From the NCBI GenBank assembly GCA_937958815.1, contig CALGMR010000013.1, forward strand, positions 124,001-188,000: DNA of 64,000 nucleotides, given 5' to 3'. Below are positions 52,098-62,963 of the stretch, piece by piece (the stretch's first letter is position 1; each line of letters starts with the position of its first letter). Origin of the DNA: an uncultured Rhizobiaceae group bacterium (lineage in GTDB: Bacteria > Pseudomonadota > Alphaproteobacteria > Rhizobiales > Rhizobiaceae). The notes under the pieces were generated by a model. It saw only the letters and a list, made by a program, of their open reading frames with translations. It did no database searches and was not told where the DNA came from. Made by a program: the position numbers and the translations under genes.

Positions 52098-54038
52098 ATG
52101 CGTTTCAGCCCCTCATTCCTGCAGGATATTCGCGACAGAATTCCCATTGCGGATATTGTCGGCAGGCGTGTGACTTTTGATCGAAAGAAAAGCAATCAGT
52201 CAAAGGGCGATTTTTGGGCGTGTTGTCCATTCCATGGTGAGAAATCTCCCAGCTTTCACTGCGAAAACCAGAAGGGCCGCTATCACTGTTTTGGGTGTGG
52301 TGTGTCTGGCGACCATTTTCGCTTCCTGACTGAACTCGACGGGTTGAGTTTTCCTGAAGCGGTAGAGCGGTTGGCCGATGAGGCTGGCGTTCAAATGCCG
52401 GCATATGATCCAAAAATGGCAGAGCGGGAAAAGGTCAAGGCATCTTTGTTTGATGTGATGGATCTGGCCGCGCAATTTTTCCGTGATCAACTGCAAACAG
52501 CCGATGGGGCCAAGGCGCGCTCCTATTTACGTGACCGCCGATTGTCTCCCGCCATTCAAAACGAATTTGGTTTGGGTTACGCCCCTTCAAGCCGCAGTGC
52601 GCTGAAAGAATATCTCGGTTCAAAGGGCGTTGAGAAGGACCAAATAGAAGCCTGCGGTATGGTGGTGTTCGGGCCGGATATTCCTGTCTCCTATGACCGT
52701 TTTCGTGACCGCGTTATGTTTCCCATTCTTGATGCGCGCGAACGGGTGATTGCATTTGGCGGGCGCGCTTTGTCTCCTGATGTGCCTGCGAAATATTTGA
52801 ACTCTCCTGAAACCGAGCTCTTTTCAAAGTCGAACGTGCTCTACAATTATGCCAAAGCGCGCAAGGCCGTTGGGCGCGATGGCAATTTGATTGTCACCGA
52901 AGGTTATATGGATGTGATCGCCCTTGCTGCTGCAGGGTTTACAAATGCGGTCGCGCCGCTGGGAACGGCGCTGACAGAAATGCAGATGGAGCTTGCTTGG
53001 CGCGTGGGCGGTGAACCGAGCCTGTGTTTTGACGGTGATGAAGCGGGAATGCGCGCTGCTTACCGCAGTGTCGACACTGCTTTGGCTGGGCTCAAGCCGG
53101 GTCGCTCTTTGCGCTTTGCTTTGTTGCCAGACGGGCAGGACCCAGATGATCTGGTCAACAATGCTGGGCCTGAAGCGTTTCAGGATATTTTGGACGGAGC
53201 GCGCCCCCTTGCTGATATGCTGTGGGTGCGCGAAACGGGTGGACGCACATTTGACACGCCTGAGCGCCGTGCCGATCTGGAACGTGAAATTTTTGGTGTG
53301 ATCAGCCGTATTGGGGATGACAATGTAAAACGTCATTACCAACAAGATATGCGCGATCGCCTGCAGGCGTTTTTTGGCACGGGTCAAAAGAAGCAAGACA
53401 ACAATTTTGGTGGTTCTCGCAATTCGCAACCCGCAGGCCGCGGGCGCGGCGATGGATCGCAAAAACGGTTGGCCGTTTCCGACAGTTTGATGAATTCGGC
53501 CTTGGTGAAAAAACGCACCAACTTGCCGCCGCTTCGCGAAACCACACTTGTGGTTGGCGTGCTCAATCATCCGGCCATCGGCATTCAACATTTTGATGAG
53601 TTCTCATCTTTGCAAATCGAACATCCGAGCCTGTTGCAATTGCACCGGGCATTGCTGAACGTTTTTGCCACTGCAGGAGAGGCGGGTGATCAGCCGAGCC
53701 CAGAAGAGGTGCGTCGTATGATCGAAGCTCAAGGGTTGAGCGAACAGTTGAACGCGCTTGATGCGCAAATCAGATACAACCGCATCTGGCAGGCGATGTC
53801 AGAAGCCGCATTTGAAGATGCGCGCGATGGCTGGTTGCAAGCGCATTCCCTGCACATGCGCTCTCGGGCACTGAACGCTGAATTAAAAGCGGCTGAACGC
53901 GCGTTTAACGAATTGGGAGATGAAAACAGTTTTCAAAGATTGAATGCCGTTTTGCTGGAAAAACAAAAAGAAGAAGGCACTGAAGCCTTGATTGAAGGTT
54001 TCGGCGTGTCGTCTGGTCGCCCCATGAGTGGGTTTTGA
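52098..54038 (+). CDS. dnaG: DNA primase
   Basis: MRFSPSFLQDIRDRIPIADIVGRRVTFDRKKSNQSKGDFWACCPFHGEKSPSFHCENQKGRYHCFGCG. Confidence 0.97.
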   Translation: MRFSPSFLQDIRDRIPIADIVGRRVTFDRKKSNQSKGDFWACCPFHGEKSPSFHCENQKGRYHCFGCGVSGDHFRFLTELDGLSFPEAVERLADEAGVQMPAYDPKMAEREKVKASLFDVMDLAAQFFRDQLQTADGAKARSYLRDRRLSPAIQNEFGLGYAPSSRSALKEYLGSKGVEKDQIEACGMVVFGPDIPVSYDRFRDRVMFPILDARERVIAFGGRALSPDVPAKYLNSPETELFSKSNVLYNYAKARKAVGRDGNLIVTEGYMDVIALAAAGFTNAVAPLGTALTEMQMELAWRVGGEPSLCFDGDEAGMRAAYRSVDTALAGLKPGRSLRFALLPDGQDPDDLVNNAGPEAFQDILDGARPLADMLWVRETGGRTFDTPERRADLEREIFGVISRIGDDNVKRHYQQDMRDRLQAFFGTGQKKQDNNFGGSRNSQPAGRGRGDGSQKRLAVSDSLMNSALVKKRTNLPPLRETTLVVGVLNHPAIGIQHFDEFSSLQIEHPSLLQLHRALLNVFATAGEAGDQPSPEEVRRMIEAQGLSEQLNALDAQIRYNRIWQAMSEAAFEDARDGWLQAHSLHMRSRALNAELKAAERAFNELGDENSFQRLNAVLLEKQKEEGTEALIEGFGVSSGRPMSGF

Positions 54039-54323
54039 GTAAATAATGCGGCAAAAATTGCCGATTTTTTGATTAAAGACTTGAAATTTTAGTGCTTTCT
54101 ACGCATATGCTGATGAAACCAATGTCAATATGCGGGCATGAGACCCGAAGGCTGTACGCCACGACAGGGTTAATCAGGAATTAACACCGTGGGGGTTATC
54201 GTCCCCGCGATATTTTTGTTGGCTGATTCGTTTCATTTGAAAAAATATTTTCGTGAAAATTCAGTCGATCCAAACGCATGGGTCGTTTCTAAAACGATGC
54301 CGCTTGCTGGAGAATGATTCTAA

Positions 54324-56399
54324 ATGGCTAAAGCCGCTGCAAAAAAAGCAAAACCTGCCGACCCTGCCGAACAGGCCGCAGACCGTCCCTTGCTTGATCT
54401 GAACAATGATGCCGTCAAAAAAATGATCAAAGCTGCCAAAAAGCGCGGCTATGTGACTGTTGATGCGCTTAATTCCGTGATGCCTTCCGATGAGGTGAGC
54501 CCGGATCAGATTGAAGACACAATGTCTATGCTTTCAGAAATGGGCATCAACGTTGTGGAAGAAGAAGAAGCGGAAGATGCAGCCGAAGAGGGTTCAACAG
54601 AGATTGTTGAAGCTGGTAAAAAAGCGGTTGCCACTGTTGCCAAGAAAGAGCCAACGGATCGCACTGATGATCCTGTGCGCATGTATTTGCGTGAAATGGG
54701 TTCTGTGGAATTGCTTTCCCGTGAAGGCGAAATTGCGATTGCCAAGCGGATTGAAGCTGGCCGCGAAACCATGATTGCCGGGCTTTGCGAAAGCCCGCTG
54801 ACATTCCAAGCGATTATCATTTGGCGTGATGAGTTGCTGGAAGAAAATATTCTCCTGCGTGACATTATCGACCTGGAGGCCACATATGCTGGCCCTGATG
54901 CCAAGCAGAATGTTCCGGTAAATCCCAATGCGCCTGCGTCGGTTGCGGAAGCTGTGCGTCAAGGTTCTGGTGGTGAACATTCGCCAGAAGCACTTGCTCG
55001 CAAGAAGGCCATCGCAGAAGGACGTGATCCTGATGAAGCTGCGGAGGCTTTGAAGGCCCCGCTGCCTGGGGAAGAAAAGCCTGCTGAAGATTCCAATGAT
55101 GAAGACGATGATGATGAAGACGATGAAGCGGCACTGTCATTGGCAGCTATGGAAGCTGAGCTAAAACCAAAGGTTTTGGAAGTTTTCGACGCAATTGCTG
55201 GCAACTATAAAAAGCTGCGTCGTCTGCAAGATCAATACGTTGAAAAACGTATGACCAATGACAAGCTTTCTCCAAGCCAAGAACGCCGTGCGAAACAACT
55301 CAAAGAAGAAATCATTGAGTCTGTGAAGTCACTTGAATTGAACACAAACCGCATCGAAGCCTTGGTTGAACAGCTTTATGACATCAACAAACGCTTGGTG
55401 TCGTCTGAAGGTCGCTTGATGCGTTTGGCCGAAAAATATGGAGTCACGCGCGAAAACTTCTTGGAAGAATATCGCGGCGCTGAACTTGATCCAAACTGGA
55501 TCCGTCGTATTGCAAATCTGGCTGCGAAGGGCTGGAAAGAATATTGCAAAAACGAAAAAGAAGACATCAAAGAACTGCGTGCAGACATTCAAATGCTGTC
55601 TCACGAAACCGGTCTTGAGACGGCAGAATTCCGCCGCATCGTGCATCAGGTTCAAAAAGGTGAACGCGAAAGCCGCGTTGCCAAGAAGGAAATGGTGGAA
55701 GCCAACCTTCGTCTCGTGATTTCGATTGCGAAGAAATACACAAACCGTGGTTTGCAGTTCCTCGATCTTATTCAGGAAGGCAATATTGGCCTGATGAAAG
55801 CTGTTGATAAATTTGAATATCGTCGCGGTTATAAGTTCTCGACCTATGCAACTTGGTGGATTCGTCAGGCAATCACACGTTCGATTGCCGACCAAGCACG
55901 CACGATCCGTATTCCAGTGCACATGATTGAAACAATCAACAAAATCGTACGCACAAGCCGTCAGATGCTTCATGAAATTGGCCGTGAGCCAACGCCGGAA
56001 GAGCTTTCAGAAAAACTGGCTATGCCGCTTGAAAAAGTGCGCAAGGTTTTGAAAATCGCTAAAGAGCCAATCTCTCTTGAAACGCCAATCGGCGATGAAG
56101 AAGATTCACATCTCGGCGATTTCATCGAAGATAAAAATGCGATTCTTCCAATCGATGCGGCAATCCAGTCCAACTTGCGCGAAACGACGACCCGCGTTTT
56201 GGCTTCTCTCACGCCGCGTGAAGAACGTGTGCTGCGTATGCGTTTCGGCATCGGCATGAACACCGACCATACTTTGGAAGAAGTTGGTCAGCAGTTCTCC
56301 GTGACCCGCGAACGTATTCGTCAGATCGAAGCGAAAGCACTGCGCAAGCTGAAACACCCAAGCCGAAGCCGCAAACTGCGTTCGTTCTTGGACAGTTAA
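54324..56399 (+). CDS. rpoD: RNA polymerase primary sigma factor
   Basis: ...[63 protein letters not shown]. Confidence 0.98.
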   Translation: MAKAAAKKAKPADPAEQAADRPLLDLNNDAVKKMIKAAKKRGYVTVDALNSVMPSDEVSPDQIEDTMSMLSEMGINVVEEEEAEDAAEEGSTEIVEAGKKAVATVAKKEPTDRTDDPVRMYLREMGSVELLSREGEIAIAKRIEAGRETMIAGLCESPLTFQAIIIWRDELLEENILLRDIIDLEATYAGPDAKQNVPVNPNAPASVAEAVRQGSGGEHSPEALARKKAIAEGRDPDEAAEALKAPLPGEEKPAEDSNDEDDDDEDDEAALSLAAMEAELKPKVLEVFDAIAGNYKKLRRLQDQYVEKRMTNDKLSPSQERRAKQLKEEIIESVKSLELNTNRIEALVEQLYDINKRLVSSEGRLMRLAEKYGVTRENFLEEYRGAELDPNWIRRIANLAAKGWKEYCKNEKEDIKELRADIQMLSHETGLETAEFRRIVHQVQKGERESRVAKKEMVEANLRLVISIAKKYTNRGLQFLDLIQEGNIGLMKAVDKFEYRRGYKFSTYATWWIRQAITRSIADQARTIRIPVHMIETINKIVRTSRQMLHEIGREPTPEELSEKLAMPLEKVRKVLKIAKEPISLETPIGDEEDSHLGDFIEDKNAILPIDAAIQSNLRETTTRVLASLTPREERVLRMRFGIGMNTDHTLEEVGQQFSVTRERIRQIEAKALRKLKHPSRSRKLRSFLDS

Positions 56400-56402
56400 G
56401 AC

Positions 56403-56690
56403 ATGTCTTTCTTCAAAAAACTCTTTGGTCGTGGTGCGGGTGCGTCTGCTTCGTTTGACGCACCAATGGCGAGCGAAGAGCATGAGGGATTCACGATTGA
56501 GGCCACTCCTATGAAGGATGGTGGCCAATATCGGTTGGCGGCGACGATTTCCAAGGAAATTGATGGCGAGATCAAATCCCACAAATTGATCCGCGCCGAC
56601 GTATTTGCTTCAACGGAAGATTGTGTGAAGTTCACCATGCTTAAAGCCAAGCAAGTGATTAAAGAGCAGGGTGATAATCTGCTCAGTTAA
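56403..56690 (+). CDS. HlyU family protein
   Basis: MSFFKKLFGRGAG...EHEGFTIEATPMKDGGQYRLAATISKEIDGEIKSHKLIRADVFAS. Confidence 0.85.
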   Translation: MSFFKKLFGRGAGASASFDAPMASEEHEGFTIEATPMKDGGQYRLAATISKEIDGEIKSHKLIRADVFASTEDCVKFTMLKAKQVIKEQGDNLLS

Positions 56691-56774
56691 TGGCGATTGA
56701 CGTTGCGTGAACCTTTTCTCAACTCATTTGCATGACATTGGTGTGACAAGTTTTTCCTTTTTGGATTTCACCAA

Positions 56775-57017
56775 ATGACGATCACAAGATTTGCATCTGC
56801 TGCGGTTGTCGCATCCACGCTGATGTTGTCTGGATGTGCGACAGCCATGGTGACAGGCGCAGTAGTTGGAACAGCGGCAACTGCGACCAAGATTGCAGTC
56901 AAAACCACCGTTGGTGCAGGAAAGCTGGCCTACAAAGGCACAAAGGCTGTCGTGAAAGGCACGGGCAGACTGTTGTCTTCTGATGATGAAGACTTGCCAG
57001 CGGAAGGCGCACGATAA
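56775..57017 (+). CDS. Small lipoprotein (lipobox LSGC)
   Basis: MTITRFASAAVVASTLMLSGCATAMVTGAVVG. Confidence 0.7.
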   Translation: MTITRFASAAVVASTLMLSGCATAMVTGAVVGTAATATKIAVKTTVGAGKLAYKGTKAVVKGTGRLLSSDDEDLPAEGAR

Positions 57018-57074
57018 GCCGTAACAAGACCTGATAAGGCTTGGACATTTCTCCGATCTGTATAACAGTCGGGC

Positions 57075-59423
57075 ATGGCTGTTTTACATCTTACATCCCC
57101 AATCATATCTCATGTTTCCGGCATTGCTGCTGACGCAACTGAGGATTTTGAACTGAAGATTGATGTTCTTGGTTCGAAAATTTTACGCATAGCACTGGTG
57201 CCCTCGCAGGGTTTGGAAACTGATCGTACGTGGATGATTGCGCCTGAGGGCGATGTTCCATGGGAAGGGCGGGCAAAACTTTCCAAAGAGGGTTTTGAAA
57301 CATCCGCAATTCAAGAAACAGACACGGGCTTTGAAAGTGAGAATTTTCGAGTTGAGGTCGATAGCCATCCGCTTCGCATTGTCGTTTGGCAAAAAATCTC
57401 AAACCGATGGGAACTGATTTTTGAAGACAGAACTGGCAGCGCTTACCATTGGTTTGAAAAATCGGGTGTTCTGAAACAGTTTCAACATTTGCAAGCAGAT
57501 GAAGCGCATTATGGTTTGGGGGACAAAGCGGGGCCGCTAGACCGCACTGGCAAACGCGTGCGGTGCCTGCAAAGTGATGCACTGGGTTACAATGCAGAAA
57601 CATCTGACCCGCTCTACAAACATGCACCATGGTTGATTTTATCCAAACAAAGCGGATGCGCTGGATTGTTGTACGACACGATGGCGGAAACCACATTTGA
57701 TCTGGGCGCAGAACATTCCAATTATTTCAAACAGTATCGCCATGTGGAGTTCAGTGAAAAAGGCATGGTGCTCTATGTTTTGGCTGGGCCAACCATACGC
57801 GATGTTGTTCCCCGTTTGCATGAAGTGACAGGACGAATTGCGATGCCACCGCGCTGGTCTCTGGGGTTTGCGTTCACCACTATGCACCATGCTGATCACC
57901 CGCAAGGCCAAAGGGTGATTGGCGACTTTGCACAGGAAGCGCGTTCACGAAACTTACCAATTAGCGCAATTCATTTTGGGTCAGGATACACAGCGGGAAG
58001 CGATGGTCTGCGCTATGTTTTTAATTGGAACACTGAGCGATTTCCAAACCGGAAACAATTGTTTGGGGATTTGAAGGCACTGGGGTTTCGCACATGCGCC
58101 AACATCAAACCTGTTCTTTTAACAGGGCACAAGTCTTTCCAACAGGCCAGCCAGGAAGGCTGGTTTGTGCGCCGTGCAGACAACAGCGCAGCCATTGAAA
58201 TGTTCTGGGGAGGTGAAGGTGCAAATCTTGATTTCACAAATTCGAAGGCCATTGCTTGGTGGCAAGAGGGCGTGACTTCGCATGTTCTGGGCGAAGGGTT
58301 TGATGCGGTTTGGAATGACAACAACGAAGCTGAACTGTGGGACGAGACGGCCTTTATCAATGGATTTGGGCAAGCGTTACAGGGTATGGAAAACCGTCCA
58401 CTCCATGCATTGTTAATGACCCGTGCGTCCTATGAGGCGGCGAAGCAGCACAACGTCGACGAGCGCCCGTATACGATCAGCAGGGCAGGCCCAATTGGTA
58501 TTGGGCGCTACGGGGAAACGTGGTCGGGCGACAATCGAACCAGTTGGCACACACTGAAGTGGAACCTTCGTCAGGGGCTGTCCATGAGCTTGAGCGGAAT
58601 GCCCTTGGTTGGACATGACATCGGAGGATTCGATGGCCCACCGCCAGAACCTGAACTGCTGGTGCGCTGGTTTCAGATGATGGCGCTTCACCCGCGGTGT
58701 GTGATGAATTCATGGAAGGTGGACTACAACAACATTCCAAACCTGCCATGGATGCATGAAGGCGTTTTCGATCATATCAAGGCCGCATTGGAACTGCGCT
58801 ACAGATTTTTACCACTGATTTACTCGCTTGTTCACATGGCTCACAAAACGGGCCATCCCGTCATCGCGCCTACATTCTACCATTACGACGATTTAAAATG
58901 TGCTGAAGAGTGTGACAGCTTTCTTCTTGGTTCAAATGTATTGGTGGCACCTGTGGTCGAGGAAGGCGCCCAAAATCATTCTGTCTATTTGCCTGAAACG
59001 GATGGGGGGTGGTTTGACTTTCATACCAATGACTATGTGGGCAATGGCGAGTTCGTTACTCAAAACACTTCGCTTGGCCAATTGCCCATTTTTATCCGCA
59101 GTGGAACCGTGCTGCCATTGGCGAACAATTGGGACGACAAGAGCCCACATGATGCTTCATTAATAGAATGTGTGGCCTTTGCCGGAGAAGGTGAGGGACA
59201 TGTAACAGACAGTTTGTACTGGGATGACGGATTGAGCTGGGATGGATTGAAAGACGGTTCTTGCTTGTTTCCCATTGCCATGGAATGGAATTCAGACCGC
59301 GTGTTTTGCCATGTTCCAAACATTAACACTGTTCTCGGCAACCATCATGTCAGCGCTGTTTTGCGCACAGGGGATGGCCGAAATTTTGAAATGATCAATG
59401 ATCAGGAAGGATTGTCCAAATGA
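57075..59423 (+). CDS. Glycoside hydrolase family 31 (alpha-glucosidase-like)
   Basis: 782 aa; EGFDAVWNDNNEAELWD, WSGDNRTSWHTLKWNLRQGLSMSLSGMPLVGHDIGGFDG motifs. Confidence 0.93.
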   Translation: MAVLHLTSPIISHVSGIAADATEDFELKIDVLGSKILRIALVPSQGLETDRTWMIAPEGDVPWEGRAKLSKEGFETSAIQETDTGFESENFRVEVDSHPLRIVVWQKISNRWELIFEDRTGSAYHWFEKSGVLKQFQHLQADEAHYGLGDKAGPLDRTGKRVRCLQSDALGYNAETSDPLYKHAPWLILSKQSGCAGLLYDTMAETTFDLGAEHSNYFKQYRHVEFSEKGMVLYVLAGPTIRDVVPRLHEVTGRIAMPPRWSLGFAFTTMHHADHPQGQRVIGDFAQEARSRNLPISAIHFGSGYTAGSDGLRYVFNWNTERFPNRKQLFGDLKALGFRTCANIKPVLLTGHKSFQQASQEGWFVRRADNSAAIEMFWGGEGANLDFTNSKAIAWWQEGVTSHVLGEGFDAVWNDNNEAELWDETAFINGFGQALQGMENRPLHALLMTRASYEAAKQHNVDERPYTISRAGPIGIGRYGETWSGDNRTSWHTLKWNLRQGLSMSLSGMPLVGHDIGGFDGPPPEPELLVRWFQMMALHPRCVMNSWKVDYNNIPNLPWMHEGVFDHIKAALELRYRFLPLIYSLVHMAHKTGHPVIAPTFYHYDDLKCAEECDSFLLGSNVLVAPVVEEGAQNHSVYLPETDGGWFDFHTNDYVGNGEFVTQNTSLGQLPIFIRSGTVLPLANNWDDKSPHDASLIECVAFAGEGEGHVTDSLYWDDGLSWDGLKDGSCLFPIAMEWNSDRVFCHVPNINTVLGNHHVSAVLRTGDGRNFEMINDQEGLSK

Positions 59424-60292
59424 CATCACTCAAAGGGAAGACGATTTTTATGTCGGGTGGTTCGCGAGGGATCGGCTTGGCAATCGCACTGCGAGCAGCA
59501 AAAGATGGCGCCAATGTTGCCATTGCGGCAAAGACGGCAGAACCACACCCTAAATTGCCAGGTACAATTTATACGGCGGCTGATGAGATTACCGCAGCGG
59601 GTGGGCAAGGCCTGCCGCTTATTTGCGATATTCGTCAAGAAGAGCAAGTTGCTGCGGCCGTTGATGCAACGGTCGAGAAATTTGGCGGCATTGATATTTG
59701 TATCAACAACGCGTCGGCCATTCAGCTCACCCCGACTGAAATGACCGATATGAAGCGCTTTGATTTGATGCATCAAATCAACGCGCGCGGAACCTTTCTC
59801 GTGTCCAAACTGTGCATGCCTCATTTGAAACAATCGGCTAATCCGCACATTCTCAATCTCGCGCCGCCTTTGGATATGTCGCCCAAATGGTTTGCGCCCC
59901 ACGTGGCTTACACAATGGCAAAATACGGAATGTCCATGTGCACGCTCGGCATGGCTGCTGAATATAAAAAGGCAGGCATAGGCGTAAATTCGCTTTGGCC
60001 CTTAACAGCCATTGACACGGCCGCAGTGCGCAATTTATTGGGCGGCGATGCTATGACCAAAATGAGCAGAAAGCCCGAGATCATGGCTGATGCTGCTCAT
60101 GTCATTTTGTCCAGAGCAGCAAGCGAATGTTCGGGCAATTTTTTAATTGATGAAGAAGTCTTGCGCGAATCTGGCGTCACCGATTTTGATCAATACGCTC
60201 ATGAACCTGGCGGACAATTGGCAGGAGATTTTTTCGTTCCTGATGACGTTTTCGATCGCGTTCCAACAAAAGTTTTGCGATCATATAATTGA
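59420..60292 (+). CDS. SDR family oxidoreductase (HSDL2-like)
   Basis: GKTIFMSGGSRGIGLAIALRAAKDGANVAIAAKTAEPHPKLPGTIYTAADEI; ATGA overlap with GH31 gene. Confidence 0.92.
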   Translation: MTSLKGKTIFMSGGSRGIGLAIALRAAKDGANVAIAAKTAEPHPKLPGTIYTAADEITAAGGQGLPLICDIRQEEQVAAAVDATVEKFGGIDICINNASAIQLTPTEMTDMKRFDLMHQINARGTFLVSKLCMPHLKQSANPHILNLAPPLDMSPKWFAPHVAYTMAKYGMSMCTLGMAAEYKKAGIGVNSLWPLTAIDTAAVRNLLGGDAMTKMSRKPEIMADAAHVILSRAASECSGNFLIDEEVLRESGVTDFDQYAHEPGGQLAGDFFVPDDVFDRVPTKVLRSYN

Positions 60293-60431
60293 TTTAAAAC
60301 GTTTTTTTATTTCTGAACGCAATATGAACGCGTTGTTCCAAATGCATTCATGCCCAATAGGTCATCTTGTTCTCAACAGCCACAACGCCACTCACTCAAA
60401 CGGCTGGTTGAGATCAAACAAGGAGATCATC

Positions 60432-60794
60432 ATGTTGAAGAACATTATCAAAGCAGCAGCACTTGCAGGAACAATCGCACTTGGCGGCGTGGCAGCAACA
60501 ACAGGTACGGCAAGCGCCCAAAGTGGCATTTATATCGGTTCTGGTGCCATTGCAGTTCATTTTAATGGCGGTCATCGCTTCGGTCGCCACCACGGTCACC
60601 GTAACCGCTACTACAACCGTTGCAGCCCTCGCAAAGCGTTGCGCAAGGCACGCCGCAATGGCATCCGCCACGCTCGCATTGCTCGTGTCAATCACCGTGG
60701 TGTCGTTGTCAAAGGTCGCAAATGGGGTGATCGTGTTCGTGTGAGTTTCGCGAATAACCACCGCTGCTCAGTGCGTTACGTCCGCGCTCGTTAA
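60432..60794 (+). CDS. Small exported His/Arg-rich basic protein
   Basis: RBS AGGAGA before ATG at 60432; signal peptide ...GTASAQ; mature part GGHRFGRHHGHRNRYYNRCSPRKALRKARRNG... Confidence 0.7.
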   Translation: MLKNIIKAAALAGTIALGGVAATTGTASAQSGIYIGSGAIAVHFNGGHRFGRHHGHRNRYYNRCSPRKALRKARRNGIRHARIARVNHRGVVVKGRKWGDRVRVSFANNHRCSVRYVRAR

Positions 60795-60823
60795 GTTCCA
60801 GCCAAACAAACTGAAATGTTGAA

Positions 60824-60850
60824 ACCCGGTGTCGGTGACACCGGGTTTTT
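60824..60850 (+). terminator. Terminator hairpin after the small basic protein
   Basis: ACCCGGTGTC-GGTGACACCGGGTTTTT. Confidence 0.75.
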
Positions 60851-60863
60851 GCTGTGATGATCT

Positions 60864-61601
60864 TTACTGTTGCAGTTCCCAGGTGACATTCACGGTTACC
60901 GAATAGGAGTTCTCTCCAGAAGCAATTGGAACAGCGTCGCTTGCGGCTTCCAATCGGGCAGTGCGCGCAAATGCTTTAGGGCGCGGGCGACCGCGGTTCT
61001 GTTCTGAAATCATGACGATCTTTCCAAGGCTAACTCCTGCTTCGGATGTCAGTGTCTTGGCTTTTGCAATGGCGCGTTGCATGGCGTTCTTGCGGGCTTC
61101 TTCAACGGGTGCATCAGAATTGCTGTTGGTGAATTGCACATTTCCCCCATTGTTCACTCCAAGGGAAACAGACCGATCCAGAATGGTTCCTAATTCTTCC
61201 AAGTTGCGGATGCGCACGGTGAGTGAATTGCTCACAGTGTAGCCGACAATTTTGGGTGGCTTTTGCTCTCCAGACGAAGCGCGTTTTGGATAATGGTATT
61301 CGGGTGAGATGTTGAAATTGGAGGTTTGGAGATCGCGGTCTTCCACACCAGCTTCTTTCATGGCCGCAAGAACTTGTGTCATGGCTTCGCTGTTGGCGTT
61401 TAAAGCTTCGCGCGCGGTTTCAGCACGACGCAAGACGGACAAATTCAAAATTGCCATATCGGGGGCGATAGATGATGTGCCGGTTGCTGAAACTGAAATA
61501 CGGGGAGATGGCTGCACTTGTTGTGCACGGACATCGCCAGCGCTGACTGAAACAACGGAGATTGCTAGCGCTGCGGATAAAAATGGATTTGAAAAGTTCA
61601 T
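60864..61601 (-). CDS. SIMPL domain (DUF541) exported protein
   Basis: Signal peptide; RISVSATGTSSIAPDMAILNLSVLRRAETAREALNANSEAMTQVLAAMKEAGVEDRDLQTSNFNISPEY. Confidence 0.9.
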   Translation of the reverse strand: MNFSNPFLSAALAISVVSVSAGDVRAQQVQPSPRISVSATGTSSIAPDMAILNLSVLRRAETAREALNANSEAMTQVLAAMKEAGVEDRDLQTSNFNISPEYHYPKRASSGEQKPPKIVGYTVSNSLTVRIRNLEELGTILDRSVSLGVNNGGNVQFTNSNSDAPVEEARKNAMQRAIAKAKTLTSEAGVSLGKIVMISEQNRGRPRPKAFARTARLEAASDAVPIASGENSYSVTVNVTWELQQ

Positions 61602-61739
61602 AGGGTTCTCTGAAAAGACTAAAAGTTTGCTCGCTCTTTGGTCTAAAATTGCAGTTGGGGCGAAATAAGGCAATTAATGTTTAGCGCAGCCATAAAGGCT
61701 CTTGTTGAACCGCATAATTTGCGTTAGCTGAAACCCAAA

Positions 61740-61816
61740 GGGCCTGTAGCTCAGTTGGTTAGAGCCGACCGCTCATAACGGTCTGGTCGGGGGTTCGAGT
61801 CCCTCCGGGCCCACCA
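61740..61816 (+). tRNA. tRNA with CAU anticodon (tRNA-Met or lysidine-modified tRNA-Ile2)
   Basis: GGGCCTGTAGCTCAGTTGGTTAGAGCCGACCGCTCATAACGGTCTGGTCGGGGGTTCGAGTCCCTCCGGGCCCACCA; 77 nt, cloverleaf arms pair. Confidence 0.93.
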
Positions 61817-61955
61817 TATCTTCCTATTTCAAATTGCAGTTGCTCACCGTGTGTGTGATGCTCGGCAGTGCATTTCGATGTTGGTTTCGACATGACATTG
61901 GATTTTTTGTGAAAATTGCGCTGAATCAGTGTCGTGGGGGACGGGGAAGAATTCG

Positions 61956-62960
61956 ATGGCAGTGACACTGAAAGATGTGGCCGCAAAGGCAGGTGTTTCT
62001 CGCTCTGCGGTGTCTCGCACTTTTACTGATGGTGCATCCGTTTCAGATAAAATGCGCAAGAAGGTCGAGCAAGCGGCTTCCGAGTTAGGCTACAGGCCGA
62101 ACGCCTTGGCTTCCAGCTTAACGACGGGTCGAACAAAGCTCATTGGATTGGTGTCCAACAACTTTCACAACCCGATTTTTTTGCAGGTGTTTGATCTGTT
62201 CACAAAAGGGCTTCAGGAGCGCGGTTTGCGCCCTTTGATTATGAACCTGTCAGAAAATCAGGCACCCGAAAATTCGCTTGAAATGCTGCAACAATATTCG
62301 GTGGATGGTGTTGTTGTGGCTTCGTCTACTTTGCCATCGAGTTTTGCCAAAACCTTCCGCGATGCAGATGTTCCTGTCGTTCATTGTTTTGGGCGCAACT
62401 CATCTTCGCCAGAAGTACATGTGGTGGGAATTGACAATGTGGAAGCAGGGCGCATCGCTGCCCGTGAGTTCGTGAAACGCGGCTATCGACGGGTGGCTTT
62501 TTTGGGCGGCCCAGAAGAGGCGACATCAACACAAGATCGGTTCTCGGGCTTTTCGACAGAGATGGCCAAGCATCCCGACATTCAGTTTCATTTTAGCTTT
62601 GCAGAACAATATTCGTTTGAGGCGGGCCGAAAGGAGATGCTCCGTTTGCTGGGTGAAACGCATGCTGAAGCCTATTTCTGCGGTGATGATGTTTTGTCGA
62701 TTGGCGCTTTGAGTGCAATCAATGATAACGGGTTGAAAGTGCCAGAAGACATTGGAATTTTGGGGCTCAACGACATGGAAATGTCGGGCTGGGAAAACAT
62801 CAATCTCACGACCATTCATCAGCCAATTCGTCAGATCATCAATTCTTCGATTGAGTTGATGGTCGCCATGCTTGATGAGCCAGATCGCTATCCTGAGGCG
62901 CGTCTTTTTCCTTGCCGAATAACAGAACGCAGCACCCTGCGTCCTGTGATTGTTACCTGA
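61956..62960 (+). CDS. LacI family transcriptional regulator
   Basis: MAVTLKDVAAKAGVSRSAVSRTFTDGASVSDKMRKKVEQAASELGYRPNALASSLTTGRTKLIGLV. Confidence 0.95.
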   Translation: MAVTLKDVAAKAGVSRSAVSRTFTDGASVSDKMRKKVEQAASELGYRPNALASSLTTGRTKLIGLVSNNFHNPIFLQVFDLFTKGLQERGLRPLIMNLSENQAPENSLEMLQQYSVDGVVVASSTLPSSFAKTFRDADVPVVHCFGRNSSSPEVHVVGIDNVEAGRIAAREFVKRGYRRVAFLGGPEEATSTQDRFSGFSTEMAKHPDIQFHFSFAEQYSFEAGRKEMLRLLGETHAEAYFCGDDVLSIGALSAINDNGLKVPEDIGILGLNDMEMSGWENINLTTIHQPIRQIINSSIELMVAMLDEPDRYPEARLFPCRITERSTLRPVIVT

Positions 62961-62963
62961 TTT

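Noticed and set aside
52824-53591. 255-aa minus-strand ORF opposite dnaG
   Set aside because: Antisense to a clear housekeeping gene and no family recognised.
55329-55973. 214-aa minus-strand ORF opposite rpoD
   Set aside because: Antisense to the conserved sigma-factor core; shadow ORF.
56403-56690. HlyU-like gene as a regulator belonging to the RTX/HlyC remnant
   Set aside because: It is about 17 kb away, next to rpoD, and HlyU-family genes are common in alphaproteobacteria without any hemolysin; no evidence for a link.
60540-60700. Repetitive-looking CGC/CAC-rich stretch as a DNA repeat array
   Set aside because: Explained by His/Arg-rich coding sequence; no regular period.
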